Assembly (NCBI GenBank): GCA_023136265.1
Contig: JAGLRN010000025.1
Location: forward strand, 1 to 64,000
From: Thermoplasmata archaeon
Lineage (GTDB): Archaea > Thermoplasmatota > Thermoplasmata > RBG-16-68-12 > JAGMCJ01
Direction: 5' to 3'
Length of the DNA stretch: 64,000 bases
Part shown: piece by piece, positions 46,856 through 57,282 of the stretch
Layout: the number at the start of each line of letters is the position of its first letter
How positions within the stretch are numbered: position 1 is the stretch's first letter
Notes under the pieces: model-generated
Seen by the model: the letters and a program-made list of their open reading frames with translations, nothing else
What the model was told of the DNA's origin: nothing
Database searches by the model: none
Position numbers and translations under genes: made by a program

Positions 46856-47968
46856 TCATTTCTTCAGTCTTCTTATCCCGCCCAGGATGACCGCAACCGA
46901 TAGAAACGCGACCAGAAGAAGTGCGGTATCGAAGCCAGGGACGGGCTCCTCGTTTTTCACCGTGATGGACAAGACGTCTGTCTGCGAGTAGGTTCCGGCA
47001 ATGTCGTAGACCTTTGCGTATATCGTATGGGACCCGTCGGAGAGCGTTGTCGTGTCGATATCGTGCTGCCATGTCGATGTTCCTTCCACCTCAACCCAGA
47101 GCCCGTCATCGATCTTCAGGAAGACCTCGGATAGTGTCCGGCCGCCTGTGCAGCTCCCCTCAACGGTCAAGTCGCCTGAAACGGTGCCATCCGAGGAATC
47201 GGCGATCGTGGTCACTGGAGGTTCCCCGAACATGACATTGACTGACTGATAGATCCCGCCATCTGAATCCACCTGAAGAAAGGCCGCGGCACCCATGTTC
47301 TCGACGATCCACGAGCCGTCCAGTGCGAAGGTCACCGACTGGGTCGTTGGGGAACTCACCAAATCCACCGAAGTCTCGTTGTAAGCCCTCATGGTGTAGT
47401 TGTAGATCTTACCACCAACCTCCAGGATGTTCTCGAACAAGACGACTCTGAGAAAGAGATTCTGGCCCGCCAGCGATTCGCTGCTATCCATTGACGCGTT
47501 GAGCGTTGCAGATCCGCTGCCCAGGTCGTATTTGAGTCCCATGCTCACCGGTGTATCAACCTGAAGGCTCTCCTGGACAAAGGTGAGATACCTGTCGAAG
47601 GCCTCTTCGTAAGATGTCGCTCTGTCACTTTTGAACTCACCATCGAGGAATAGAGAGGGGAGCCCGGAATCTCCATACGTGTGCCAACGAGCATCCGATT
47701 CATTGGTTCTCAACGGGTCCGTCAGGGTCACGTGATACTGAATGACGGACAGTCGTTCAGGACCGATGACTCTCAGCAGTCTGTCGGCAACCGCATCGGC
47801 GTATGGGCAGCCTGAGCACCAAGTTGCCGTGAGCAACTCGAGTGTGACGGTTCTATCGCCATTCGATCGCGTTCCTGGCGGGTCCGCCGATACGCTCTCA
47901 TGCGCCTGAGTGACTGTCAGCAACAAGCAAACAAGGCTCAGGACCGCAACTACTCTCAGGAGATTCAA
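46856..47968 (-). CDS. Secreted thioredoxin-fold/Ig-like protein with PGF-CTERM-like C-terminus
   Basis: Signal peptide; ELLTATWCSGCPYADAVADRLL; C-term VPGFDTALLLVAFLSVAVILGGIRRLKK. Confidence 0.7.
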   Translation of the reverse strand: MNLLRVVAVLSLVCLLLTVTQAHESVSADPPGTRSNGDRTVTLELLTATWCSGCPYADAVADRLLRVIGPERLSVIQYHVTLTDPLRTNESDARWHTYGDSGLPSLFLDGEFKSDRATSYEEAFDRYLTFVQESLQVDTPVSMGLKYDLGSGSATLNASMDSSESLAGQNLFLRVVLFENILEVGGKIYNYTMRAYNETSVDLVSSPTTQSVTFALDGSWIVENMGAAAFLQVDSDGGIYQSVNVMFGEPPVTTIADSSDGTVSGDLTVEGSCTGGRTLSEVFLKIDDGLWVEVEGTSTWQHDIDTTTLSDGSHTIYAKVYDIAGTYSQTDVLSITVKNEEPVPGFDTALLLVAFLSVAVILGGIRRLKK

Positions 47969-48298
47969 GTTCCCACCGTATCCTGGCGATAAACAGGCAA
48001 TCGGTTATTAATAGTCCACGTCTGTGATTGCTCTCCCTTGACCCGTGTCCCCTCTACTGGAGATATGACATGGGACGATCCAAATATCTGAAGGCAGTAG
48101 GGCGGTGCGGACTGATCGAAACCCTCAATCCGAGAGGCCCCTATCTCGGTCATCACGTCAGCGGCGGTATTCGTGTCATTGAACCCGGGGAATGCCGAAA
48201 TCATACCCACTCCTCCACCCTTTGACGCCAGTCTCAACCGAGGTATTCTGGAATCCTATGGATGCTATGCAATGTTTGTCGCGAAGTTGTCGCGCCCG

Positions 48299-51200
48299 CT
48301 AGTCGCCATCATCTACTTCGGGTGGTGGAAGCATCTCCGAGGGCACCTTGTAGCCCTTCTTCGACACGACTATGTCGACGGAAATCCCGACGATGAGAAT
48401 TACTAGGTTGACCACTAATCCCACCGTAATCCAGTTGCCTCCTTCAGGCACTCTCAGGATACCCGTCAGACTGGAAAGGATTGCGATGGCGATCTCAAGC
48501 AGTGATAGAGGAAGGGCAAGGATGGCGATCGTGAACATCCTGTCTCGAGAGAATTTCCTCAGAAGTGCATCCTGGTCGAGAGGACTCAGTTTCTCTCCTA
48601 TGGGTTGACTCCTCATCTGCCTTCTGTACACGTCAATCTCCTCATCCGGCATGTCTTCCGGTATCGGAACGAATCTGTCGAGAGGTCTCACGTATCCGAC
48701 GAGGATTCCGAGAAGAACAAGAATGATGGCAAGGATCAGGGCAAGGAGGGGTTTCCAGTTGTACTCTTCCTCCTCTTCAACGACCTCGATTATGTAGGAG
48801 AGCACGTTGTTGGTCTCGTTTGCCTCGGATATGGAGTCCATGTAGTCCACGTGGAAGACGACAACGTAAGTTCCAGCCTTCTCGGGAGCCCTCCAAGTGG
48901 CTTCGATCTCAGCTGTCATCCTGCCTACAATCAGCGTTCCCTCCACTTCCCTGGCAAACGGGAGACTGGACATCGTATCGTTGTAGAACGCGTTGTCGAA
49001 CGGGCCTCCGGTAGTGTAGTTCCCTATGTTGACTATGGAGGCTGAGAGAGTGAGGGTTTCACCTGCCTTGGCTGGATGGGGCCCGTCATAGGGAAGCCCG
49101 TTGATCTTAGGACCCACTGCCACGAGGTCAGGTGGGAGTGGGGTCACAATGAGGACGACCTCGAGCACATTGTTTGCTTCGTCTACCTCGAGAACGTCAT
49201 CGTAGAAATCGACCTCGAAGACAATGGTGACGTTCAGATAGTCCATGGGGGCGTGCCAGGTGGCGTTGTGCCATTGTGATAATCCTGGCGAGAGCTTTGG
49301 AGCGCCCGAGAGGAGGAGTGGATTATTCCTCTCAGTGGAGTTGTAGATGCCGACGTAGAAGCTAGAAGGCGTCACGTTGGTCCCAGCGTTGACCAAGACT
49401 CCGGTCAGGAGAATGGTCTCGCCCCCCGTGACCAAGACTGGATTGGTGTAGTGTACAGTGTTCACAAGGAAATCAAGAGCCACGAGGTCAGGACCCACCA
49501 AGCGGAACAGGATGTTGAACTCGTTGTTGTCCTCATCAGCTTCTGATACATTGTCCAGATGATCAACGGAAATGACAACAAGGTAGTCTCCCAAGGACTG
49601 CGGAGTCTGCCAAGCGACGTCAATCAGGGAAATGGACGCCGATGCATCCAATGGCCCCAAAGGGCCGCTCAAATCAAACAGCTGGCCATCTTCGATGTAT
49701 CCTACGGTAAACATATCGATGGAGAGAGCTCCCTGATTGTGAATGGTCACATCGATGAGAACCTCGTCGGAGATGTCTACAATAACGGGACCAACCGGGG
49801 AATCCGAGTATTCGTACTGGTTGCTGTTCCCGCTCACGTCTATTGTGACATACAGAGGTATCAAGTCAGGACCCTTGACTACGATGGTCAGTGTGAAAAC
49901 GTTGTTTGTCTCATTCAGCTCGACGATGTCGTTGGCGGAGTCAGCCACTATCGTGATTAGGTGGAGTCCTAGGACACCGGGATTCGTCCAGCTGGAGTTA
50001 GTCAGGATGCGCTCGCCGGGACCCAAGGACGGACAGAGGTTCGAGTAGAAACCAACGGAGTCAGCGAAGTACTCCGTTAGGAATGTCCCATTCGTTCCGA
50101 TGCCCCCATGATTCTCTATCGCTACTTCGATATGGACTATGGATGAGATGTTCACCTCTACGGTTGGCGTCTCTGGATAAATGTACTGCGTTGTCAGCCC
50201 GTCCACCGTCAGATTCACCTGCCACGGGATGATGTCGGGACCTTTGACGATGATTGTCAAGGTGAAGATGTTGTTTGACTCGTTCACCTCCACGATCTCG
50301 TCCGCAGAGTCTGCGACTATCGTAATAGTGTGCAGGCTCGGGACTCCGGGATTAGTCCAGCTGGAGTTTATCGGGCTCGTTGCACCGGGACCCAAGGCAT
50401 CGCTCAGGTTCGAGTGAAAGGCAATTGAGTTGTCCAAGAACTCCGTGAAGAACGTCCCATTCGTTCCGAAGTTGCCCCGGTTCGCGATCTCGGCTTCCAG
50501 GCTAACGACTGAGGTTATGTCCACTTCTATAGTCGGCGTCTGAGGATACGCGTACTGGGTTGTCACGCCATCAACGGTCAGATTGACCTGGCTCGGGATG
50601 AGATCGGGACCGCCGATGACAAGGTGTATCGTGAACGTATTGTTGATTTCGCTTTCCTCCTGGATCTGGCTTCTATTGTCGACGGTGATGTTGATGTACC
50701 GGTCCCCCATGTCAGAAGGGACACTGTACCCGAGAACCCCAAAGGGTCCGTCCGTAGAACCTGGAAGCAGTGGTGGAACGTTGCTCCATTCGGCAATGTG
50801 GTCCTGGATTGGATTCAAGGGACCGTCACCGACATAGTAAAACGAAAGCTGAGTGTCGATGCCCACTGGGGACTGGAAGACGCCGACATTGCGGACGCTG
50901 GCAGTCATGTTCATCAGATCCCCGGGAAAGACGTAGATCGGATCCGAGATGTAGCTCGCGGCCGATGCGTCAGGATAGGTGAGGCTTGATCCGTCCTGGA
51001 GCTCGACTACGATGTCAACTGGCGTCAGGTCGGGAACGTCCACGCCGAAGCAAACGACGAACGTATTGTTCGTCTCCGAAACCTCACTGATGTTTCCAGT
51101 CCCGTCAATCCCGTAATCGACCGTGAGATTCAGGCAGTGATAGCCCGTTTGGTTGGGGATTCGTAGGTTGGACACAAAGGGACCTGTCGAACTGCCCGCC

Positions 51201-52381
51201 ATGAGCGGACCCACCTGTCCGCTATTGAAGAGTATCGAAACTGGCGGTCCGCCAGATATGCTCCCCGTGCTTACGATCACGACGTTGAACTGCGCACCGG
51301 TCTCGTATCCACCGACGTTTGTCGCGTTCAGGCTGATGGTTATGTCGTCGCCGGGGTTCACGGGAATCACATCAGAATAGAAGGGCGGGATGGTTATTGA
51401 CGGGTCGGCGTAAGAGTAGTTCCCCGACGGCGTTTCGATCAGGATATCGCTTGGCGAGAGGTCGGGTCCCTCCACGTAGAAGAGAATCGTCGCGGAGTTG
51501 TTGCCCTCGTCGTATTCGGTCACGTTATCGTAGAAATCCACAGTGTAGTTGAGGAGGCATTCCCCGACGAAGGGCAGGGCTGGCGCGGTCCAGATCATGC
51601 TGAACCTCGTTCCGAGCGGCGCGGAGGATCCTGCATCTATCTCTTGTATCTCCCCGATATGCTCGAAGGCCCCGCAGGAGTCATCAAGCGTGGCTGTGTT
51701 CAAGATTCTTATGAGGGGTGTACCCGCGTTCGTCACGTTGGCCTCGACCAGGTGAGAAGTGCCCGCGAGAACGACTATCGGGCCTATCGGCACGGCCGGG
51801 TCATAGGGACCGGGATACTCGATTCCGTCGACGGCGATGGCGAAAGGCTGGAGGTCGGGTATCGGAACGACGACGTCCCACTGTTGAGTGTTGTCCGGAT
51901 CGTTCCACATTATGATGTTGTCGAGCTCGCCGTAAGGAGGGAACTCACCGGGATCGCCTGTCCCGTGGCTCGTGGCGTTCGTATCGAGCCCGCCAAAGGC
52001 AGTTGCATCCAATTGGACGCGGTATGTGTCACCGTTGCTCCAGTTGACGTCCCGCTCAGCCGCCTCAAGCGTGTACGCGTACCAGCCACCGCTGGTGAGG
52101 ACCCAACCGGCTTTCGGAAATCGATTCCAAGAACCGCTGTGGAGCACCCAGATGGCGAAGGGCGTGCTATCTTCCCACGGGAGGCCCTGGAGAGGTGTGT
52201 CGTCCCAGAGGAAGATCCTCCCCTCCAGATTCATCTCCTCAGGTTGGCCTGTTGTTGATTGTGCCAGCGTCACGATCGTAAGGAGCACGAGGAAGGACAC
52301 CGCAATCGACCGCAGCTTCATCATTGCCCTCCAAGAAGCGTTGTCGGCGCTTGGCTTCTCTCCAGCACAACGGAAGCTCAT
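48299..52381 (-). CDS. 1360-aa surface protein with about 8 CARDB-like repeats and C-terminal TM segments
   Basis: Repeated GPDLIP…V…LTVDG…NNTFTLTIIVKGPD units; signal sequence; TM near C-terminus. Confidence 0.8.
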   Translation of the reverse strand: MSFRCAGEKPSADNASWRAMMKLRSIAVSFLVLLTIVTLAQSTTGQPEEMNLEGRIFLWDDTPLQGLPWEDSTPFAIWVLHSGSWNRFPKAGWVLTSGGWYAYTLEAAERDVNWSNGDTYRVQLDATAFGGLDTNATSHGTGDPGEFPPYGELDNIIMWNDPDNTQQWDVVVPIPDLQPFAIAVDGIEYPGPYDPAVPIGPIVVLAGTSHLVEANVTNAGTPLIRILNTATLDDSCGAFEHIGEIQEIDAGSSAPLGTRFSMIWTAPALPFVGECLLNYTVDFYDNVTEYDEGNNSATILFYVEGPDLSPSDILIETPSGNYSYADPSITIPPFYSDVIPVNPGDDITISLNATNVGGYETGAQFNVVIVSTGSISGGPPVSILFNSGQVGPLMAGSSTGPFVSNLRIPNQTGYHCLNLTVDYGIDGTGNISEVSETNNTFVVCFGVDVPDLTPVDIVVELQDGSSLTYPDASAASYISDPIYVFPGDLMNMTASVRNVGVFQSPVGIDTQLSFYYVGDGPLNPIQDHIAEWSNVPPLLPGSTDGPFGVLGYSVPSDMGDRYINITVDNRSQIQEESEINNTFTIHLVIGGPDLIPSQVNLTVDGVTTQYAYPQTPTIEVDITSVVSLEAEIANRGNFGTNGTFFTEFLDNSIAFHSNLSDALGPGATSPINSSWTNPGVPSLHTITIVADSADEIVEVNESNNIFTLTIIVKGPDIIPWQVNLTVDGLTTQYIYPETPTVEVNISSIVHIEVAIENHGGIGTNGTFLTEYFADSVGFYSNLCPSLGPGERILTNSSWTNPGVLGLHLITIVADSANDIVELNETNNVFTLTIVVKGPDLIPLYVTIDVSGNSNQYEYSDSPVGPVIVDISDEVLIDVTIHNQGALSIDMFTVGYIEDGQLFDLSGPLGPLDASASISLIDVAWQTPQSLGDYLVVISVDHLDNVSEADEDNNEFNILFRLVGPDLVALDFLVNTVHYTNPVLVTGGETILLTGVLVNAGTNVTPSSFYVGIYNSTERNNPLLLSGAPKLSPGLSQWHNATWHAPMDYLNVTIVFEVDFYDDVLEVDEANNVLEVVLIVTPLPPDLVAVGPKINGLPYDGPHPAKAGETLTLSASIVNIGNYTTGGPFDNAFYNDTMSSLPFAREVEGTLIVGRMTAEIEATWRAPEKAGTYVVVFHVDYMDSISEANETNNVLSYIIEVVEEEEEYNWKPLLALILAIILVLLGILVGYVRPLDRFVPIPEDMPDEEIDVYRRQMRSQPIGEKLSPLDQDALLRKFSRDRMFTIAILALPLSLLEIAIAILSSLTGILRVPEGGNWITVGLVVNLVILIVGISVDIVVSKKGYKVPSEMLPPPEVDDGD
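49870..50590 (-). repeat. Tandem pair of closely related CARDB repeat units in the 1360-aa surface protein
   Basis: GPDLIPSQVNLTVDGVTTQYAYPQTPTIEV… vs GPDIIPWQVNLTVDGLTTQYIYPETPTVEV…. Confidence 0.65.
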
Positions 52382-52393
52382 ATCGATACAACC

Positions 52394-55300
52394 TCAGACT
52401 CCGGCAAACCCAAAGACCACATCTGATGAAACGTTGATCTTCAGGGTGACGAACATCGCGAATTCCCTGTCGTAGACTCCTGCCTCCATGGCCGGAATAT
52501 GGGGAACCCACCTCGACTCGGACTGCTTGAACCAAAGGACTACAAGCGCGTCCGTGATGTAGTCAGCGTAGTAAGAAACGTTATGATAGGCGTACTGCCC
52601 GTTCGAGAATGGTTTCAAGGGAAGCGAGATGGCTTGATAACCCTGCGTGAAGCGCCCAATCCATATGCCTGAGCTGTAGCTACCAGAACCCGTACCAAGC
52701 GAGGCGTTCAGCGGGAAAATCATGTAGTAGAACTCGTCATATGGCTCGAAGATGGCGTTCACGTGATCCACGCTGACCACGGGGCCCGCCGGAGGCACGT
52801 AGGAACTGTACAGCGACCAGTAATCCAACCCTGGCTCTCCATAGAACCCTACTCTGCTGTTCGAATAGTAAATGTCATACGCGTCAGAGCCAATGGGCTG
52901 TTGCCAGACGATCCTGATGTTATTGCCCACGATGCCGAGCTCCAGGTTCTTGGCGTTTCCCGTGTGGTCAAAGCCGCCGAAGAGGAGCTCATCGTACCTG
53001 ATCATGGTCCCAGGCAGACCCACGAATGTGAAGCGCACGTCGGACCCGAGTTCCACCACACAGCCTTCCCCCACCTCAATTGCCCGGGTAGGATCGCCAC
53101 TGCCAGGAACCCTCAGCCAACGCTCCGCCTCCATGTATTCGAGGTAGCCCGCGCCGAGCGCGGTCCTATATTCGTCCGTCGTGTCTATTCGAGCGGCCCC
53201 GTCGTACTCGACCCATGGGAAGTATTCCAGGGGAATCGAGAACGTGTTGAATCCTGCGGAGAAAGTGTTGGTCCATGCACCAGCTGTGTTACTGGTCTCA
53301 CTGACATCGCTCTCGTTCGCGTTCGCCGCTCTTATCAGGTAATAGTACTCACCGTCATGGCTGGCTGCTCCTCCCGCCTCTGGATCCACCCAATCGGTCG
53401 TCCCCGCTGGAACCTCGTCATACGCCGCGGCGGGAGACAGGTCGGGGAACCCGTTCTGTGTCTGTGACCTGAAGATGAGGTAATGGTCCAGTTCTGGCCA
53501 GGGAACCTCGACCCATCTGAGACCTACGTCGGCTCCACCGTCCCAGTATGTCTCCACGTGCTTGGGCGGGGCGGTGTAGTATGTCACCGTAATCAAGACG
53601 AGAGGGAAGGGGACCGTGGTCTGGTTGCCATCCCATTTCACATATGCAACGCGGGCATCAGGATAAACTCCCACGGGATTAGTGCCAATGAGGTCGGAGG
53701 TGACATCGTACTCAACCTCCCAAGTCTCATTAATCAACAGTCTACTGATATTCCACTGCATGAATGTGTACAAGCCTCTGCTGCCAATGAAGTGTGGCAG
53801 CTTGGGCAGGCCTGAGACAGGATCTCGGAAAGAGCCAGTCACGATGTGTATGTAGGACGGAAGGACGTCCTCGATCATCGGGAAGTCATCGGAGACATCC
53901 AAGTCCCGACCCGCCACCTGGTCGACTATCGTTCCGATCTGCTGGTAGATGCCTACCAGATCCTCGGGCGTCTCAGCATAGAAGTACTCACCCCCGGTTA
54001 TGGCGGCGATGTTCTGGAGCATGCCATGGTCGGCGTCTAAACCTAAGCCAATCGTATAGATGACCACGTTGTTGGCCGCAGCGTTCTGAGCCTCAGTGAC
54101 GGGATCGAGGCCTGAACCGCTCCGCCCGTCTGTTAGAAGAATACATACCCAGATATGGTTTGGGTCAGCGTCCGACACGAGGTCATTCCAGCATGCATTT
54201 ATTCCAGTTCCAACTGCGGTTCCTCCGCCAGCAACAAGAACACTGTCTATGTCCGCCTTGATCTGCGGGTAATTCGTGCTGAGCGGGTTCCTTCGCGTCA
54301 CAACCGTATCGAAGAATATCACCGCGCCTTGATCGGGAAACTTCATGTCGTCGACGTAGCTCTTTGCGCCTAGCTTGGCATAATCGAATTTCGTGGGTGG
54401 CTCGGGTGGATTGGTTTGCTGGTTCATGCTGCCAGACTTATCTATGAGGAAAATGACATCCTGGGGAACGGATTTGACTACCCCAGAGCCCTGGCCTGTG
54501 ACAGTTAGCCGGACAGTCGCGACGGTCGGATAGCCAGGACCCGCGCTTTCGTGGAAGATTGTGGACGGTGCCACGCTTTTCACTGGCTCGATGTGGGGGT
54601 ATACCCTCACGAGAAGGCTTGCGCTGTCCGACGCCAGTGTGGTTGACGAGGCTGTGCCAGTGACAATGACCGACTGATAGCTCCCGACTGGGGGACTTGA
54701 GGGGATGTTCACACCGATTTTGAACTGCAACGTTTGTTCCGGGCTGAGAAGTCCAGAGTCCGGGATGCCGTCACCGTCTCCAGGGGAATCCAATAGAGGG
54801 AAGATGCCATTGTCCTGAAGTATTTCAATCGTCCAATTGTTCGGTGTACTCGTCAACGTTATGTCGATGTAGTCCGAGACAAGTTGCTTATTAGTCACCG
54901 TCAGATTCAGGAGCAGTCGTTCTCCGACCTCCCCATGAGTCTCATAGTCGGGACCCAGCACCACAAGCGGGAGCGTCGGAGCCATATCGAATTTCCAACC
55001 TGCATTTGCGGAGCTGAGGTCATCGTAGCCATTCGACGTCCCATTCCCGTTGGGGACCCGGGTCATGGAGAAACCCTGTGTATGAGGAGAGCTCCATCCT
55101 GCCATGTCGAGCAGCTGTCCAGTTGAATCGTAAAGGTAGACGTTATCCGCCATAGAACTCAAGGAGTCGAAGAATCCCGAGTTCATTGGATACCTCAGCA
55201 CGTAATAGGGATTGGCCTCAGTAAGGACGATTCCACCCACAAGATAATCCTGATTGCAGACAATCGAATAACCCATGAGGTCGACAGACCCGGCGCCTCT

Positions 55301-57103
55301 GTAGTACGTCTCTACGAATGCTTCATCAGGAGCATTTGGATAGAACAGAACCTCATTGAGCACAACTTCTGGGTTCCCAACGACGCCTGGAACGCTGTTG
55401 TCTGCTCCGAATGTCGGAACCTCTTCCCGGACCCATTCATCCGTGTAGCCGTCGCCCACCCTGCGCCTCGAAACGGACTCCCCCCAAAGAGGGTCAGGTG
55501 CTGTTCCCATCTGACCATATCCGACTTCGTCTATGAAGGTCATGCTCACGGGGTCAAACAGGAAAAGTCTGGAGCCTTGGTCGTCCAGGTCGAGTGGAAT
55601 GACCAGGTCCGCAGAAGGGTCGTCGCCAAGCGTCCTGTACTCAAGCGAAGGTATAGTCCCTAGTGCCGTCAAGGAATAGAGCTGGGTATCATCGACTTGA
55701 AGTACATATCCGTTCAGGTCAACTGGTTTGAAGCCGAAGTTGTATATCTCCACGAGTTCCGCGTTGTTGGGTGCATCCCTCAGCTCGGTCATCAGGATCT
55801 GCCCCATATCGTAGGATGAGAAGTAAACCTCGTTGAAGATACCGCTTCTGAAATCGTCCCAGGAGATGAACACGCCAAATGTCCCAGTGGCAATCGACGG
55901 ATAGAATTGGGATGAGGAGTCGTCCGAGGGATCCACATTTTCGTCTGTGTCATCAACACGGATATCATTGTTGTTGAGGATCCCGTCTCCCCACGTGATA
56001 CCCCCATCCTCCGAATAAGAAGAGAAGATGTCCTGATCTCCGGCCCTGTTGTCGCTCCACGCGACGTACAGACCTCTGGGCCCCGAAACGATCGCCGGGG
56101 CTGTGTACGATGATGAAGACAGGTAGTCATCCACTCTGACTGGAGTGGACCAAGTCAGGCCGTCGTCGTTGGAGTTCGAATAGCTAATCTCTCTCTCGCC
56201 CATCGGGCTCTGATAGTCCCACACAGCGTGAAGAATCCCATTCATGTCGGTCGTCACGTGAGGGTATCTGGAAACGGAGTTGAGCGGTCCCGCGAAAACA
56301 ATCCGAGGGGCCCACGTGGAACCGTAATCATAGGAACCCGCTATCCAGAGTGTGACAAGCCCGCTCAGATCCTGCTTCCAGGACACGAAGACCACGTCAC
56401 CGACAGTAGTCAGGGAGGGGAATGAGTTCATCGCATCTTGGTCAGAGACCTGGACTTCAGAGTCGAAACTCAAACCGCCATCCACGGACTTCGATATGAA
56501 GATGTGGTTGTAGGAGGCATCGCGGTCATCAAACCAGGCAACATACACGTTGCCCGACGAATCGACGACCACATCAGGCTCGAGACAACGCACGTCCTGG
56601 ACTGCCGTGTCAATCCTTGTTGGCGCCGCCCAGGTCGATCCCGAATTGACGGAAAAAGTGGCGAAAATGTGAACACCACCGGCCGTAGACGACTCCTGCC
56701 AGACGACGTACACTCTGTCGTTAAAGGCGCCTCCGGTCCTGTCAATTGTCATTGAGGGTAAGCGGGCGTTTGCACCAAACACGCCCGAATCGATTCTCCT
56801 GGATGATGACCAGGACAATCCCTGGTCAGTCGACTTGGAGTAGTGGATGCCGTAGTAGTTAGTCCTGTCGTCAGACCAGACGACATGGAGGTCTTCGTTT
56901 CCATCAACCCCAATGTCAGAGCTCCGAGAGTTAGCGGAGCCGTCATCCACTTTCTGATTCGGGCGACTGAAGGAGATGCCTAATGTTGTCTCGGGATTAT
57001 CATCGCTCGCGACAACAACGAGACTCGTTACGAGCAGAGTAATGGTAAGGACTCCAAATAACCTGGAATAATCACGCCAAATGCTGGATGCCGCGTCCTT
57101 CAT
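52394..57103 (-). CDS. Large secreted protein: BNR/sialidase-like propeller, lamin-tail-like domains, VWA domain, FN3-like regions
   Basis: IHYSKSTDQGLSWSSSRRID repeats; ELVEIYNFGFKPVDLNGYVLQ and EAFVETYYRGAGSVDLMGYSI; VIFLIDKSGSMNQQ…ILLTDGRSGS; strong SD (GGAGGAGG) upstream of 57103. Confidence 0.8.
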   Translation of the reverse strand: MKDAASSIWRDYSRLFGVLTITLLVTSLVVVASDDNPETTLGISFSRPNQKVDDGSANSRSSDIGVDGNEDLHVVWSDDRTNYYGIHYSKSTDQGLSWSSSRRIDSGVFGANARLPSMTIDRTGGAFNDRVYVVWQESSTAGGVHIFATFSVNSGSTWAAPTRIDTAVQDVRCLEPDVVVDSSGNVYVAWFDDRDASYNHIFISKSVDGGLSFDSEVQVSDQDAMNSFPSLTTVGDVVFVSWKQDLSGLVTLWIAGSYDYGSTWAPRIVFAGPLNSVSRYPHVTTDMNGILHAVWDYQSPMGEREISYSNSNDDGLTWSTPVRVDDYLSSSSYTAPAIVSGPRGLYVAWSDNRAGDQDIFSSYSEDGGITWGDGILNNNDIRVDDTDENVDPSDDSSSQFYPSIATGTFGVFISWDDFRSGIFNEVYFSSYDMGQILMTELRDAPNNAELVEIYNFGFKPVDLNGYVLQVDDTQLYSLTALGTIPSLEYRTLGDDPSADLVIPLDLDDQGSRLFLFDPVSMTFIDEVGYGQMGTAPDPLWGESVSRRRVGDGYTDEWVREEVPTFGADNSVPGVVGNPEVVLNEVLFYPNAPDEAFVETYYRGAGSVDLMGYSIVCNQDYLVGGIVLTEANPYYVLRYPMNSGFFDSLSSMADNVYLYDSTGQLLDMAGWSSPHTQGFSMTRVPNGNGTSNGYDDLSSANAGWKFDMAPTLPLVVLGPDYETHGEVGERLLLNLTVTNKQLVSDYIDITLTSTPNNWTIEILQDNGIFPLLDSPGDGDGIPDSGLLSPEQTLQFKIGVNIPSSPPVGSYQSVIVTGTASSTTLASDSASLLVRVYPHIEPVKSVAPSTIFHESAGPGYPTVATVRLTVTGQGSGVVKSVPQDVIFLIDKSGSMNQQTNPPEPPTKFDYAKLGAKSYVDDMKFPDQGAVIFFDTVVTRRNPLSTNYPQIKADIDSVLVAGGGTAVGTGINACWNDLVSDADPNHIWVCILLTDGRSGSGLDPVTEAQNAAANNVVIYTIGLGLDADHGMLQNIAAITGGEYFYAETPEDLVGIYQQIGTIVDQVAGRDLDVSDDFPMIEDVLPSYIHIVTGSFRDPVSGLPKLPHFIGSRGLYTFMQWNISRLLINETWEVEYDVTSDLIGTNPVGVYPDARVAYVKWDGNQTTVPFPLVLITVTYYTAPPKHVETYWDGGADVGLRWVEVPWPELDHYLIFRSQTQNGFPDLSPAAAYDEVPAGTTDWVDPEAGGAASHDGEYYYLIRAANANESDVSETSNTAGAWTNTFSAGFNTFSIPLEYFPWVEYDGAARIDTTDEYRTALGAGYLEYMEAERWLRVPGSGDPTRAIEVGEGCVVELGSDVRFTFVGLPGTMIRYDELLFGGFDHTGNAKNLELGIVGNNIRIVWQQPIGSDAYDIYYSNSRVGFYGEPGLDYWSLYSSYVPPAGPVVSVDHVNAIFEPYDEFYYMIFPLNASLGTGSGSYSSGIWIGRFTQGYQAISLPLKPFSNGQYAYHNVSYYADYITDALVVLWFKQSESRWVPHIPAMEAGVYDREFAMFVTLKINVSSDVVFGFAGV

Positions 57104-57282
57104 AGGTCCTCCTCCAAGGAAGATCCGCAGAACAAACGGTAGGTTCGCGCCTCCGTCTCTGCCCACTATGCCAATTAATGGCATGGCGTGTATATATATT
57201 TTCCCTGCCAGCCCCCAGGTCACATCCGCCCTCGAAGTTGATAAATATCTTCTTGCCCATCGTTCCCCGAGGAGCTGGAAAC

